From the NCBI GenBank assembly GCA_050292445.1, contig JBNKLQ010000064.1:1-25255 (forward strand): a DNA stretch of 25,255 bases. The letters run 5' to 3'. Positions 15,068-23,800 of this stretch are shown in pieces. The stretch is from Leptofilum sp050292445 (GTDB taxonomy: Bacteria > Chloroflexota > Anaerolineae > Promineifilales > Promineifilaceae). The translations under genes and the position numbers were made by a program. Under the pieces are notes generated by a model that worked only from the letters and a program-made list of their open reading frames with translations, was not told where the DNA came from and ran no database searches. Numbering within the stretch: the first letter of the stretch is position 1; each line of letters opens with the position of its first letter.

Positions 15068-15979
15068 ATGGCTCGCATACCATTAGATTCGATCAAAGAG
15101 ACAACTAAACCGCAAAGACGGCCGTCTTGGATCAAAGTCCGCAATATTCACGACGTTAACGACAACTACCGCACTCTCAAAGGGCTGATGCGCCGCAAAG
15201 AGCTGCACACCGTTTGCGAAGAAGCACGCTGTCCTAACATCGGCGAATGTTGGGGGTCAGGCACGGCCACGTTCCTCATCATGGGCGACATTTGTACCCG
15301 CAGCTGCCATTTTTGTGACGTGAAAACGGGACGGCCGTTGCCCATGGATTGGGAAGAACCAGAGCGTGTGGCCCAGGCCGTGCGCACCATGAACCTCAAA
15401 CACGTTGTCATCACCTCTGTTAACCGAGATGAGCGGGAAGATGGCGGCGCGCCCATCTTTGCCGCTTGCATCAACCGCATCCGCGAGGTGCAGCCCGGCT
15501 GCTCCATCGAAGTGCTCATCCCCGACTTCAAAGGTAGCCGTGAGGCGCTGCAAATTGTGATGGATGCTCGCCCGGAAATCCTCAACCACAATGTGGAAAC
15601 CGTAGAGCGCCTCTTCCGTACCATCCAGCCGCAGGACAAATATGAATGGGCCAAAGCCACCCTTACCAACGCCAAGCAGATGGCCCCCGACCTGCTCACC
15701 AAAAGCGGCATCATGGTCGGCCTGGGCGAAACCTGGGATGAATTACTGGCCACCCTGCAAGATTTACGCAGCTGGGGCATCGATATTTTGACCATCGGCC
15801 AATATTTGCAGCCCACCCGCAAGCATTGGCCCATCGACCGCTACTACACGCCAGAAGAGTTTGCCCAGCTCAAGCAGATTGGCACGGAGATGGGCTTCCG
15901 CTGGGTAGAAAGTGGTCCCCTGGTGCGCAGTAGCTACCGCGCTGACAAGCAAGTTGAGGTGCTACTTGGTGATCAGTAA
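15068..15979 (+). CDS. lipA: Lipoyl synthase (radical SAM)
   Basis: LipA inserts two sulfur atoms into protein-bound octanoyl groups to form lipoate, using two iron-sulfur clusters. The auxiliary cluster cysteines are Cys50, Cys55 and Cys61 (CEEARCPNIGEC); the radical-SAM cluster cysteines are Cys76, Cys80 and Cys83 (CTRSCHFC). The C-terminal RSSY motif, which supplies the serine ligand of the auxiliary cluster, is present (GPLVRSSYRA). The 303-residue length is typical. AAGGAG (15058-15063) lies 4 nt before the ATG. The gene is followed by a short T-rich hairpin. Together with lipB it gives complete de novo lipoylation. Confidence 0.97.
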   Translation: MARIPLDSIKETTKPQRRPSWIKVRNIHDVNDNYRTLKGLMRRKELHTVCEEARCPNIGECWGSGTATFLIMGDICTRSCHFCDVKTGRPLPMDWEEPERVAQAVRTMNLKHVVITSVNRDEREDGGAPIFAACINRIREVQPGCSIEVLIPDFKGSREALQIVMDARPEILNHNVETVERLFRTIQPQDKYEWAKATLTNAKQMAPDLLTKSGIMVGLGETWDELLATLQDLRSWGIDILTIGQYLQPTRKHWPIDRYYTPEEFAQLKQIGTEMGFRWVESGPLVRSSYRADKQVEVLLGDQ

Positions 15980-16012
15980 ACGGTAATCGGTGTTCGGTTA
16001 TCAGATTTCGGT
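15968..16012. repeat. Second CGGTAATCGG-type spacer repeat
   Basis: Short variants of GATCAGTAAACGG, TAATCGGTG and TTCGGTTATCAG follow each other from the lipA stop. GTAATCGGTG is shared with the patch at 13705-13748. Confidence 0.5.
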
Positions 16013-16020
16013 TTGTAACG

Positions 16021-16044
16021 TAAAAGCGCCGCTGTAGCTTTTTT
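16021..16044 (+). terminator. Weak terminator-like hairpin after lipA
   Basis: TAAAAGC (16021-16027) can pair with GCTTTTTTA (from 16037), leaving a T-run; the stem is short and AU-rich, so efficiency is doubtful. Confidence 0.4.
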
Positions 16045-16085
16045 ACATTCAAAAGGATCTAGGGCCTATTGCGAAGCTCCTTACC

Positions 16086-16185
16086 TTGTCATTTCGAGCC
16101 GCTTTTGGCGAGAAGTCCCTCTGAACTTGGCAGACCATGAGCATGTGATCTTATGAAAGATTTCTTGCTTCGTTCGAAATGACAA
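16086..16185. mobile_element. MITE-like inverted repeat (TTGTCATTTCGA termini)
   Basis: TTGTCATTTCGA (16086-16097) and its exact complement TCGAAATGACAA (16174-16185) bound a 100-bp element; imperfect pairing continues inward (GCGAGAAGTCCCT against AGATTTCTTGC). The sequence matches the widespread TGTCATTTCGA...TCGAAATGACA class of intergenic palindromic elements that I know from several phyla. There is no coding capacity, and no clear target-site duplication was seen. Confidence 0.7.
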
Positions 16186-16225
16186 ATCCCAAGTACTCCC
16201 TATCAAATTCCATAACTATTCCAAG

Positions 16226-16254
16226 TTGTTAGGGTTTTCTGGTTGGGATACCAT
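16226..16254 (+). promoter_or_regulatory. Candidate pyk promoter
   Basis: TTGTTA (16226-16231) and TACCAT (16249-16254) have an ideal 17-bp spacer and lie 40 bp before the pyk ATG. Confidence 0.4.
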
Positions 16255-16293
16255 TACCCAGAAGAATATTGATGACTCTAACAAGGAAATTGT

Positions 16294-17706
16294 ATGGCCC
16301 GAACAAAAATCGTCGCTACCATTGGCCCCGCTTCTAATAACCCCGAAACCATCCGCCGCATGATTGCCGCTGGCATGCGTGTGGCTCGTGTTAACTTCTC
16401 CCACGGAGACCACGAACAGCACACCAAAACCGTCAAGATGCTCCGCGAAGTTGCCGAAAGCGAAGGCAAAGTCCTGGGTATTCTGGGCGATCTTCAAGGC
16501 CCAAAGATTCGCTTGGGGCATGTTAAAACAGGCGGTATCCAGCTCTCGCTCGGTGAAGAAGTTGTTCTCACGCCACATCGCGGGCAGCCTGCCATGATCC
16601 ACATGCCCCACCCAGACCTCATTGAGGTTATTGAGCCAGGCGCACGCCTGGTGATTGGCGATGGCGAAGTAGAATTTACTGTGGCCGAAAAAATGGGCGA
16701 TGCCCTGCGCTGCATGACCACCGTCGCTGGCCTGTTGGAATCACGCAAGGGCGTTAATGCTCCCGGCACAGATTTACCCATTTCCAGCATTACCGACAAA
16801 GACAAAGAAGATTTGAAGCTGGTGTGTCAGTTAGAGCTAGATTTTGTAGCGCTCTCGTTTGTGCGAACGGCCGCAGACATTGAAGAATTACGTGAGTTGA
16901 TGAAAGTGGAAGGGGCTGAAATCCCCATCATTGCCAAAATTGAAAAAAGTGAAGCTATCGAGCATCTGGAAGAAATCCGAGATGCAGCTGACGGCATGAT
17001 GGTGGCCCGCGGCGACCTGGGAATTGAAGTACAGCCACAAGAGGTGCCCCTGCTGCAAAAGCGCATCATCAGCACGTGCAATGCTGTCGGCAAGCCGGTC
17101 ATCACGGCTACGCAAATGCTGCAATCCATGGTGGAACACCCCCGGCCTACCCGCGCTGAGGCTAGTGATGTGGCCAATGCTATTCTGGACGGCACCGATG
17201 CCGTGATGCTTTCTGGTGAAACAGCCTCTGGTCATTTTCCTGTGGAATCGGTGCTGATGATGAAGCAAATTAGCGAGATTATCGAGGGTGCCTTCCCGTA
17301 CACGGAGTGGCGCAATCGGCGGCAGGCTGAGGTGGTTGAAGCCCATACCGTGACCCAGGCAATTAGCGCTGCCTGCTGTGACGTAGCCGAGCAAATAGGC
17401 GCGCGGGCCATTGTGAGTACTACCATGTCTGGTTACACAGCCACACAGATTGCTCGCCACCGGCCACCAACCCTGGTGATGGCGGTCTCACCGCTGGAAC
17501 GGACACGGCGTAAGCTCTCTCTAGTTTGGGGTGTGGAGTGTGTATTGGTGCCAGATTTTTCCAATACAGATGAGATGCTGGAAAAAACGGCCGCAGCCAT
17601 GCAACGTTTCAACTTAAGCTCTGGCGATAAACTCGTCATTACGGCTGGTGTTCCGTTTGGTCAGCAGGGCCAAACCAATCTTATCCAGGTTCATGAAATA
17701 GCCTGA
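16294..17706 (+). CDS. pyk: Pyruvate kinase
   Basis: The enzyme converts phosphoenolpyruvate and ADP to pyruvate and ATP, the last step of glycolysis. The 470-residue length is the standard form without the extra C-terminal PEP-utiliser domain found in some Firmicutes. Visible motifs are TKIVATIGPAS (4-14), the substrate and potassium region ARVNFSHG (31-38), the active-site segment IIAKIEKSEAI with Lys215 and metal ligand Glu217, the second ligand Asp241 in ARGDLGIEV, and TATQMLQSM. The C-terminal allosteric domain (about 345-470) is complete. AAGGAA (16283-16288) lies 5 nt before the ATG. It appears monocistronic, with its own promoter and a new promoter before the next gene. Confidence 0.97.
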   Translation: MARTKIVATIGPASNNPETIRRMIAAGMRVARVNFSHGDHEQHTKTVKMLREVAESEGKVLGILGDLQGPKIRLGHVKTGGIQLSLGEEVVLTPHRGQPAMIHMPHPDLIEVIEPGARLVIGDGEVEFTVAEKMGDALRCMTTVAGLLESRKGVNAPGTDLPISSITDKDKEDLKLVCQLELDFVALSFVRTAADIEELRELMKVEGAEIPIIAKIEKSEAIEHLEEIRDAADGMMVARGDLGIEVQPQEVPLLQKRIISTCNAVGKPVITATQMLQSMVEHPRPTRAEASDVANAILDGTDAVMLSGETASGHFPVESVLMMKQISEIIEGAFPYTEWRNRRQAEVVEAHTVTQAISAACCDVAEQIGARAIVSTTMSGYTATQIARHRPPTLVMAVSPLERTRRKLSLVWGVECVLVPDFSNTDEMLEKTAAAMQRFNLSSGDKLVITAGVPFGQQGQTNLIQVHEIA

Positions 17707-17725
17707 TCGCAAGTTTGTAATGCCC

Positions 17726-17754
17726 TTGTGAAAATAATTTAGGCGAATTACAAT
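17726..17754 (+). promoter_or_regulatory. Promoter of the AAA+/lipid operon
   Basis: TTGTGA (17726-17731) and TACAAT (17749-17754) are separated by exactly 17 bp, about 60 bp before the ATG at 17814, downstream of the pyk stop. Confidence 0.55.
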
Positions 17755-17813
17755 ACGATTCTATTACCACTCCATTCGTTCATAGCAGTTGCAGATTTCA
17801 CGGAGAATGACAA

Positions 17814-19124
17814 ATGAGTACAGCAGGACCAAGTCCACAACGGCTTGACTGGGAGCCCCCAGCAATAAAAGGAATAGAAGATACTGGGTTATCACAGGGC
17901 TTTTTGCAGGATTTAGCCTTGAAAATCATGTATTTTCGTGGTCAGTTAACCGGGCATGACATTGCCGAATATATGCATTTACCCTTTGCCACTGTTGTGA
18001 GTACCATCATGGAGTTTCTCAAGCGGGAGCAGATGTGTGAGGTCAAAGGTTCAGGTGGATTAGGTGCTGCCACCTATCAATATTCCATCACGAATAAAGG
18101 TGCCGAACGTGCCCGCGAGCAGTTAGAGCGCACGACCTATGTAGGAGCTGCCCCTGTGCCGTGGGATAATTACGTTGCGGCTATCAAAGCCCAAGGCGGC
18201 AATCGGTTAAAAGTGAGCCCCAAGATGATGCAGCAGTCGCTGTCTCATCTGATCTTGGAAGAGACCGTTTTTGGCAAGATTGGTCCAGCCGCCAACTCCG
18301 GTAAATCGATCTTTTTGTATGGTCCGCCGGGAAATGGTAAAACGACCATTGCGGAAAGTATCGGCCGTATGATTTTGACCAGCGACATGTATATTCCCTA
18401 CGCCGTGGAGGTTGATGGTCAGATTATCAAGGTGTTTGATGAGATCAACCATGTGGCCGTGCCCGACATTGAGCGCAAGATGTCTACCGGGCAGTTGGGG
18501 CCACGCCGAGGGGATGCGCGCTGGATACGCATTAAGCGGCCTGTGATTATGGTGGGTGGTGAGTTGACGCTGGATGGACTGGAACTCATTTACGATCCCA
18601 GCAACAAATATTATGAAGCCCCCTTCCAAATGAAGGCCAATGGTGGCATGTTCCTCATTGATGACTTTGGTCGCCAGCAGGTACGCCCTCGTGATCTGTT
18701 AAATCGTTGGATTGTACCCATGGAAAAGCAGATTGACTTTTTGGCGCTGCATACGGGGCGGAAAGTGGAGGTGCCGTTTGAGGTACTCATTGTCTTCTCC
18801 ACCAACTTGCCGCCGCGCGATCTGGTTGATGAGGCATTTTTGCGCCGCATCCGGCACAAAATTGAGGTGACCTCACCTTCATTTGACGGCTACCGCGAAA
18901 TCTTTAAGCGGGTATGTGAGCGGCGGCGGGTGGAATATGATGAACAGGGCGTCCGTTATCTGCTGCAAGAGTATTACATTAAGCGTAACCAAAAACTGCG
19001 CGCCAACCATCCGCGTGATTTGCTAGACCAGCTGATGGATATTGCCGATTATTTGGGCGTCAAGCCACAGTTAACAAAAGAGCTTCTTGACAAAGCGGCT
19101 GATTCATACTTCGTTGAGCTTTAG
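17814..19124 (+). CDS. AAA+ ATPase with N-terminal winged-helix domain
   Basis: The 436-residue protein has an N-terminal helical, winged-helix-like domain (about 28-105, FLKREQMCEVKG followed by YQYSITNKGAERA), then one AAA+ module. Walker A is GPPGNGKTT (170-178), Walker B MFLIDDFG (279-286), sensor 1 IVFSTN (327-332), candidate arginine finger RRIRH (344-348) and sensor 2-like PRDLLDQ (400-406). All ATPase residues appear intact. The substrate is unknown: the winged helix may bind DNA or a protein partner. I know of similar predicted ATPases in several bacterial phyla without an assigned role. GGAG (17802-17805) lies 8 nt before the ATG. The next gene begins 3 nt after its stop, so it is the first gene of an operon with two lipid-related enzymes. 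Confidence 0.9.
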   Translation: MSTAGPSPQRLDWEPPAIKGIEDTGLSQGFLQDLALKIMYFRGQLTGHDIAEYMHLPFATVVSTIMEFLKREQMCEVKGSGGLGAATYQYSITNKGAERAREQLERTTYVGAAPVPWDNYVAAIKAQGGNRLKVSPKMMQQSLSHLILEETVFGKIGPAANSGKSIFLYGPPGNGKTTIAESIGRMILTSDMYIPYAVEVDGQIIKVFDEINHVAVPDIERKMSTGQLGPRRGDARWIRIKRPVIMVGGELTLDGLELIYDPSNKYYEAPFQMKANGGMFLIDDFGRQQVRPRDLLNRWIVPMEKQIDFLALHTGRKVEVPFEVLIVFSTNLPPRDLVDEAFLRRIRHKIEVTSPSFDGYREIFKRVCERRRVEYDEQGVRYLLQEYYIKRNQKLRANHPRDLLDQLMDIADYLGVKPQLTKELLDKAADSYFVEL

Positions 19125-19127
19125 CTA

Positions 19128-19859
19128 ATGTTGGATTGGTCTTCTGCGCCACGGCCGTTAATCATTGGTCATCGGGGAGCCAGTGCAGAAGCACCGGAAA
19201 ACACGCTGGCGGCGTTTGCCTTGGCGCAAGCTCAAGGCGCTGATGGTATTGAATTCGATGTGCAGCTTTCGGCTGATGGCTGGCCAGTGGTTATCCATGA
19301 TGGCAAGCTAGAAAGGACGACCAATGGACAGGGCCAGGTGCAGCAGTTGACGTTGGCCCAACTACAAGCGCTGGATGCTGGTGAAGGGCAGTCGATCCCC
19401 ACGCTGGACGAGGTTTTCGAGACGTTTGGTCCCAGCTTTTTATACAACGTGGAACTAAAAACGGCCGCTCTCCGTGACAATGGTTTGGCCGCTGCCGTGG
19501 CGGATCGCATCCAGGCACATCATGTGGAGAATCAGACTGTTGTTTCTTCGTTTAATCCTCTGGCAGTGCGCTATGCTCGCCGCCACCTGACGCAATCTAC
19601 CTGGGTAGCCCATCTCAGCTACAAACCGGCTCTGAAATTCAAGCATTCGTTGATTCCAGTGCAGGCCGTGCATCCTTACTATCGGATGGTGGATATTGCT
19701 TACATGACCTGGGCCAAAAAAAATAATTGGCGGGTGCATGTCTGGACGGTAGACGATCCGGCAGAGGCGCAGCGGTTAGCTGATTTGGGTGTCCATGCCA
19801 TCATTACCAATCAACCCAAACTGATCCTCGACACGTTGTTTAGTCATGAAAAAAGTTAA
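19128..19859 (+). CDS. Glycerophosphodiester phosphodiesterase (GDPD family)
   Basis: GDPD enzymes split glycerophosphodiesters from phospholipid breakdown into glycerol-3-phosphate and an alcohol. The 243-residue TIM-barrel protein has GHRGASAEAPENT (14-26: His15, Arg16, Glu24), metal ligands Glu42 and Asp44 (GIEFDVQL), catalytic His57 (VVIHDG) and Glu109 (YNVELKT). It ends with the usual VHVWTVDDPAEAQRLADLG and GVHAIITNQP blocks. No signal peptide is seen, so it should act in the cytosol. It lies 3 nt after the ATPase gene and overlaps the next gene by 14 nt, which implies translational coupling with the lipid kinase. Confidence 0.94.
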   Translation: MLDWSSAPRPLIIGHRGASAEAPENTLAAFALAQAQGADGIEFDVQLSADGWPVVIHDGKLERTTNGQGQVQQLTLAQLQALDAGEGQSIPTLDEVFETFGPSFLYNVELKTAALRDNGLAAAVADRIQAHHVENQTVVSSFNPLAVRYARRHLTQSTWVAHLSYKPALKFKHSLIPVQAVHPYYRMVDIAYMTWAKKNNWRVHVWTVDDPAEAQRLADLGVHAIITNQPKLILDTLFSHEKS

Positions 19860-20748
19860 GGTCATTTTAAACCCTTACGCTAATCGCTGGCGGGCCGGGT
19901 CTCGGGTGGATGAGGTGCGGACGGCGTTTGCGTCTGTCGACGCGTCTGTTTCCTTGCAGCCCGACATCGTTCAGACAGAAAAACCACGCGAGGCAATTGC
20001 TTTGGCCGAAACGGCCGTAAACGAAGACTACGATGCCGTGATTGCCGCTGGCGGCGATGGTACCCTGAATGAAGTCGCCAACGGTCTGCTGCGTGCCGCC
20101 GGGGATGGCCCAACGATACCTTTTGGCATTTTGCCCATTGGCACAGCCAACGATTTTAGCGATATGGTTGGTTTGCCTCGTGAGCTGAACATGGCGGCGC
20201 AAATAATTGCTGCCGGGCAGACACGCCAAATTGATGCGGGGCAGGTTAACGATCATTTTTTCATCAATAATTGCGCCGTGGCGATGGAGCCGATGATTAC
20301 GATTGAAAACATCCGCATGAAGTGGTTGTCTGGCGAACTGCGCTATGTGGTAGCGCTGGTGAAAGGGCTTATCAAGCTTAAGGCGTGGAACATGCAGGTG
20401 CGCTGGGACGATGGCGGGCACGATGGCCCGGCCTATTTGCTCTCGGTGTGCAACGGGCCGCGCACGGGCGGTTTTTACATGGCTCCGGATGCGGCCGTTG
20501 AAGACGGCTTGTTTGATTTTGTTTTTGCGCCGGAGGTGCCTAAGCTGACGGTGCTGGCCATTTTGGTACGGTTGTTCCGCAAAACGCACATTTTTCATCC
20601 GCAGGTAGTGTACGGCCGTACCACCCATATTTCCATCACCAGTTCACCCGGCACCCCCATCCATGCCGACGGCGAAATCATTGCCGAAGCCGCCACGCAA
20701 ATTGAGTACGAGATTTTGCCGGGTAAACTAACCTTGCTGCAAAGCTAG
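19846..20748 (+). CDS. Diacylglycerol kinase-family lipid kinase
   Basis: The 300-residue protein belongs to the DagK/YegS/BmrU lipid kinase family, which phosphorylates diacylglycerol or related lipids with ATP. The nucleotide loop AAGGDGTLNEVANGL (67-81) and the GILPIGTANDFSD block (94-106) are intact, and the C-terminal beta-sandwich carries GGFYMAPDAAVEDGLFD and HADGE. It starts inside the end of the phosphodiesterase gene (ATG 19846 in AGTCATGAAAAAAG), so the two are coupled. Together they suggest recycling of membrane-lipid head groups and diacylglycerol. Which lipid is used cannot be read from the sequence. Confidence 0.93.
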   Translation: MKKVKVILNPYANRWRAGSRVDEVRTAFASVDASVSLQPDIVQTEKPREAIALAETAVNEDYDAVIAAGGDGTLNEVANGLLRAAGDGPTIPFGILPIGTANDFSDMVGLPRELNMAAQIIAAGQTRQIDAGQVNDHFFINNCAVAMEPMITIENIRMKWLSGELRYVVALVKGLIKLKAWNMQVRWDDGGHDGPAYLLSVCNGPRTGGFYMAPDAAVEDGLFDFVFAPEVPKLTVLAILVRLFRKTHIFHPQVVYGRTTHISITSSPGTPIHADGEIIAEAATQIEYEILPGKLTLLQS

Positions 20749-20787
20749 TACTTTGTTTTCTAAGCCAGACCTTCTGAAATGAGTAAT

Positions 20788-20840
20788 TAACGGCCGTTTT
20801 CCCCACAACACCTCCCATGTCGAAGTGGAAACGGCCATTA
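20788..20840. terminator. Bidirectional hairpin between convergent genes
   Basis: TAACGGCCGTTTTCC (20788-20802) pairs with GGAAACGGCCATTA (20827-20840) with one mismatch and one bulge. It lies between the lipid kinase stop and the convergent large gene; it again includes the CGGCCG palindrome. No long T-run follows, so efficiency is uncertain. Confidence 0.5.
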
Positions 20841-20852
20841 GGCAAAACAATT

Positions 20853-23800
20853 TTAATTAACTACCCTAAAACGAATTTCTGGAGTTGGAGACCTAACAAT
20901 GTAGGTTTGCGTCTCCGTGACTGTATTGGTAGATGAAGTTGTATCAGTGGTCGTGTTGGAATCCTCGTTTTTGATTTCTCCATCTCCTTCAACAGAGATC
21001 CACTTTTTGATAGAATCTAATATTTTTGCTCCCGGAGTTGCTTTCATCATAGCTCCCCAGGCCTTTAGGAACTGCTGGGTTTCTGTAGCGCTTGTGACAG
21101 CTTTTTCTTCACTTGTAGAAACAATCGAATCTTCAATGCCCACCCATTCAGCTCGAATAATAACTTCCTCGGACTCTGGTGTGAATGCAAGATTTCCGTT
21201 TACAGAAACCCCATCAATATCTCCTATACAAATTAAGCGGATGGCTTCACCTACTTTTAGATCTGTGTTGAGTAGCTTTAATTCATGAGGTGGCGAGAAT
21301 TCACCAGAAGGATCAGACCCACCTTGAGAATTGACTTGAAACTGATGTGCTTCCCCTTGATAAAAAGCAAGGTTTAAGGCAGTCTGGTTGCGATCCAGTG
21401 CCGAGCCATCTAAATCATAAAACTGAATGAATAGCCTGTTGATATTATTGGAAACTTTTTTGGGGGGTGATTTTGGAGTTGGTTTTCCATTTGAGGGTGC
21501 TGGCGTATCCCAAAACCCATCAAAGTTTGGGGGTGTTAGTTCTCCTGGGCTAAGCACGCCACCATATTTCTTAGGGTCCAAAAAAGCTATGCCTTCACTA
21601 TTTTGGGCTGCCCCAATATTTGAAATGTTCCCAAGCCCGGCTCCGGCCATTTGTGTCAGAAGAGGCATCAGAGCTTTGGTCATTTCAACTTGATATTTAC
21701 CAGCATTTGCCAAATTTGTGCCAGCTTGTGCACCGGCTGCTGTATCGGCTGCTGTGGCGGCATTCAAGGCTGCTTGGGCGAGCGCCGTTGTTTGTGCCAA
21801 TCCGCTCATATCTCTAAACATGTTTGCCGAAGTCAACGCGTTAATGATGGCTGACAAACCTTGTGGGTCTGGAAGATTGGTTGGTGCCATTTGTTGAACG
21901 ACAGGTGGTTCCAAACCGTCCGTTTTTGGATCAAGATTTTGTGCTTTTCCACCAGCTTGAAGAGCTGCAATATCAGGTGCGGCAAAGGGAATGGGCGAAT
22001 CTTGCCAGTTCCAGAAGCGAGTCATGTCTAGCTTTTCGGCTGAGTTGAATCTGCCAAGAACAGCTTCAGCAAAGACTCCGCCGCTAGGTAGCGGAACTGT
22101 TTCGTGAACGGCCGTATTCTTTAGCGTCACACCATCATCTTTGTAGTAACCATGCTCCTTTAGCCAAGTTTTCCAATCATCATCAGTTTCAGGATCGGCA
22201 TTCATTCGGAAACCAAGGTAATTACCTGTACTGGCTACTGGTACAGGATCAATTTGCTGTAAAAGTGGCTGATTTCCATAAGAATAACGAGACAGCAGCA
22301 TTGATAAAGCGGCCGAACCCATGTTCATCCATACTGCTTGGCTATAATGCAGCCTGTTTTGTTCGAGATGTTTTATTAACCAGTCAGAGAGCGAATATCC
22401 TGAATAATGGAACTGAAATAGCTCAAGGGTGTATCCTCCACTTTTTTTGACGTAATCCTCAGAGGCCCAATATAATTCGTGATAATGTTCGAAAGTTTGT
22501 TCTTCAAAGCTAAATATGAGAAATAATTGTCCACTCTGGTTTGTCTTTTCGTCATATTCTGCATATATGAAATCAATATCTTCTATTGGAATTGGAGTGC
22601 CAAGCGTGAAGTCAATCTTCGTATTAACGTCTTGAGATTCCCACTCGACATCAGGTTGGTTTCGTCTTGTGATGACAACCTTCTTGGCAAACAATGGATC
22701 ATCGTCTCCTGCTACAATTTTCAGTAATTGAACATCTTTCTTAATTTTCCAGGGTTGATAGTCGCGCTTCCCAACATAATCTTCTGCGACATAATCACCA
22801 GTCACTAAACGCGCAGCTTCAATGTATGGTTGATATCTTTGCCCCTGATCTATCCGTACAGTGGTCAAACATTTTATTTCAACAAGCTGCATTTTCGCGT
22901 TAAGTGCCGACCGAACATTTTCGTTTAGAGCACTGAGCCATAAAATGTCCCGAAATCTATCAATACTATTTAGATTTCGGAAATTTATTGGTTTCATTGG
23001 GATGAATAAACATTTATCCACCTTATTAACCCTTGTCGTTGTTCGATAAATCTGCACAACTTCGTAATATTGGATGGACATGGCGTGCATGTGATTGTAA
23101 TTGGTAACTGTACGGGTGGTTAGCGTTTCTTTTTCTTCCTGAGAAACTTCCTTAATAATAGAGGCTCGTCTTGTGCGGGCTGAATTTGCATTTTGCTGGG
23201 TGCTATCAGTTACACCTTGAGTCATTTTGGCAAACAAATCCCGACGGCCATCTGAGGCAGTAACGGTTTGTCCCCTTGCCTTGTTGATTGAGCCGCTCCC
23301 TGATGCACCAAACATCACCGGAATAGGAAAGGGGCTGGGTACGAAACCTCCACTGCTGTAACCATGCGAGTCGCTTTTTGCCCCTGAATATGTTTCAGAA
23401 AACCCATTCTGCGCTTCGGTCGCCACTGAATTTGTTACTTCTTCAATGGATCGTTCATGGAAAGTGTTAGCACTCAACATTTCTGTTTGCGATACATTTG
23501 AGTTTGTGTTGGCGGACGTTTTACGAGTCCAGTCTATCATCGCAATGTTGGTGCTTTCCCCAGGAGCAAGAGCAACGGAATGTAGCAAATTGCCAAGAGC
23601 TACCCCTTGAGCATACCAGGCCTGCTCCATCGAGATAATGGCGCCAGTTGCGATTTTGTTAAAGCCCGTATCCCCCATGCTGATATCAGCAACATCAATT
23701 TGAATATTTAATGCTTTGCCCGCTTCATCGGAAGGGTCAAGCTCGATAGCATTTTGCCCTTGTATTTGGTCAATAACAACGGTTCTGTAAAAAACTTTTT

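Larger units (their letters stand above)
15980..16293. other. Gap between lipA and pyk, filled with repeats
   Basis: No gene is supported in these 314 bp. In order, they hold a CGGTAATCGG-type spacer (to about 16012), a weak T-rich hairpin (16021-16044), an approximately 100-bp inverted-repeat element (16086-16185), and a candidate pyk promoter (16226-16254). Confidence 0.7.

Noticed and set aside
15166..15834. Minus-strand 222-residue open frame
   Set aside because: It lies wholly opposite lipA, whose motifs are complete; the product is Arg/Ser-rich and resembles no protein.
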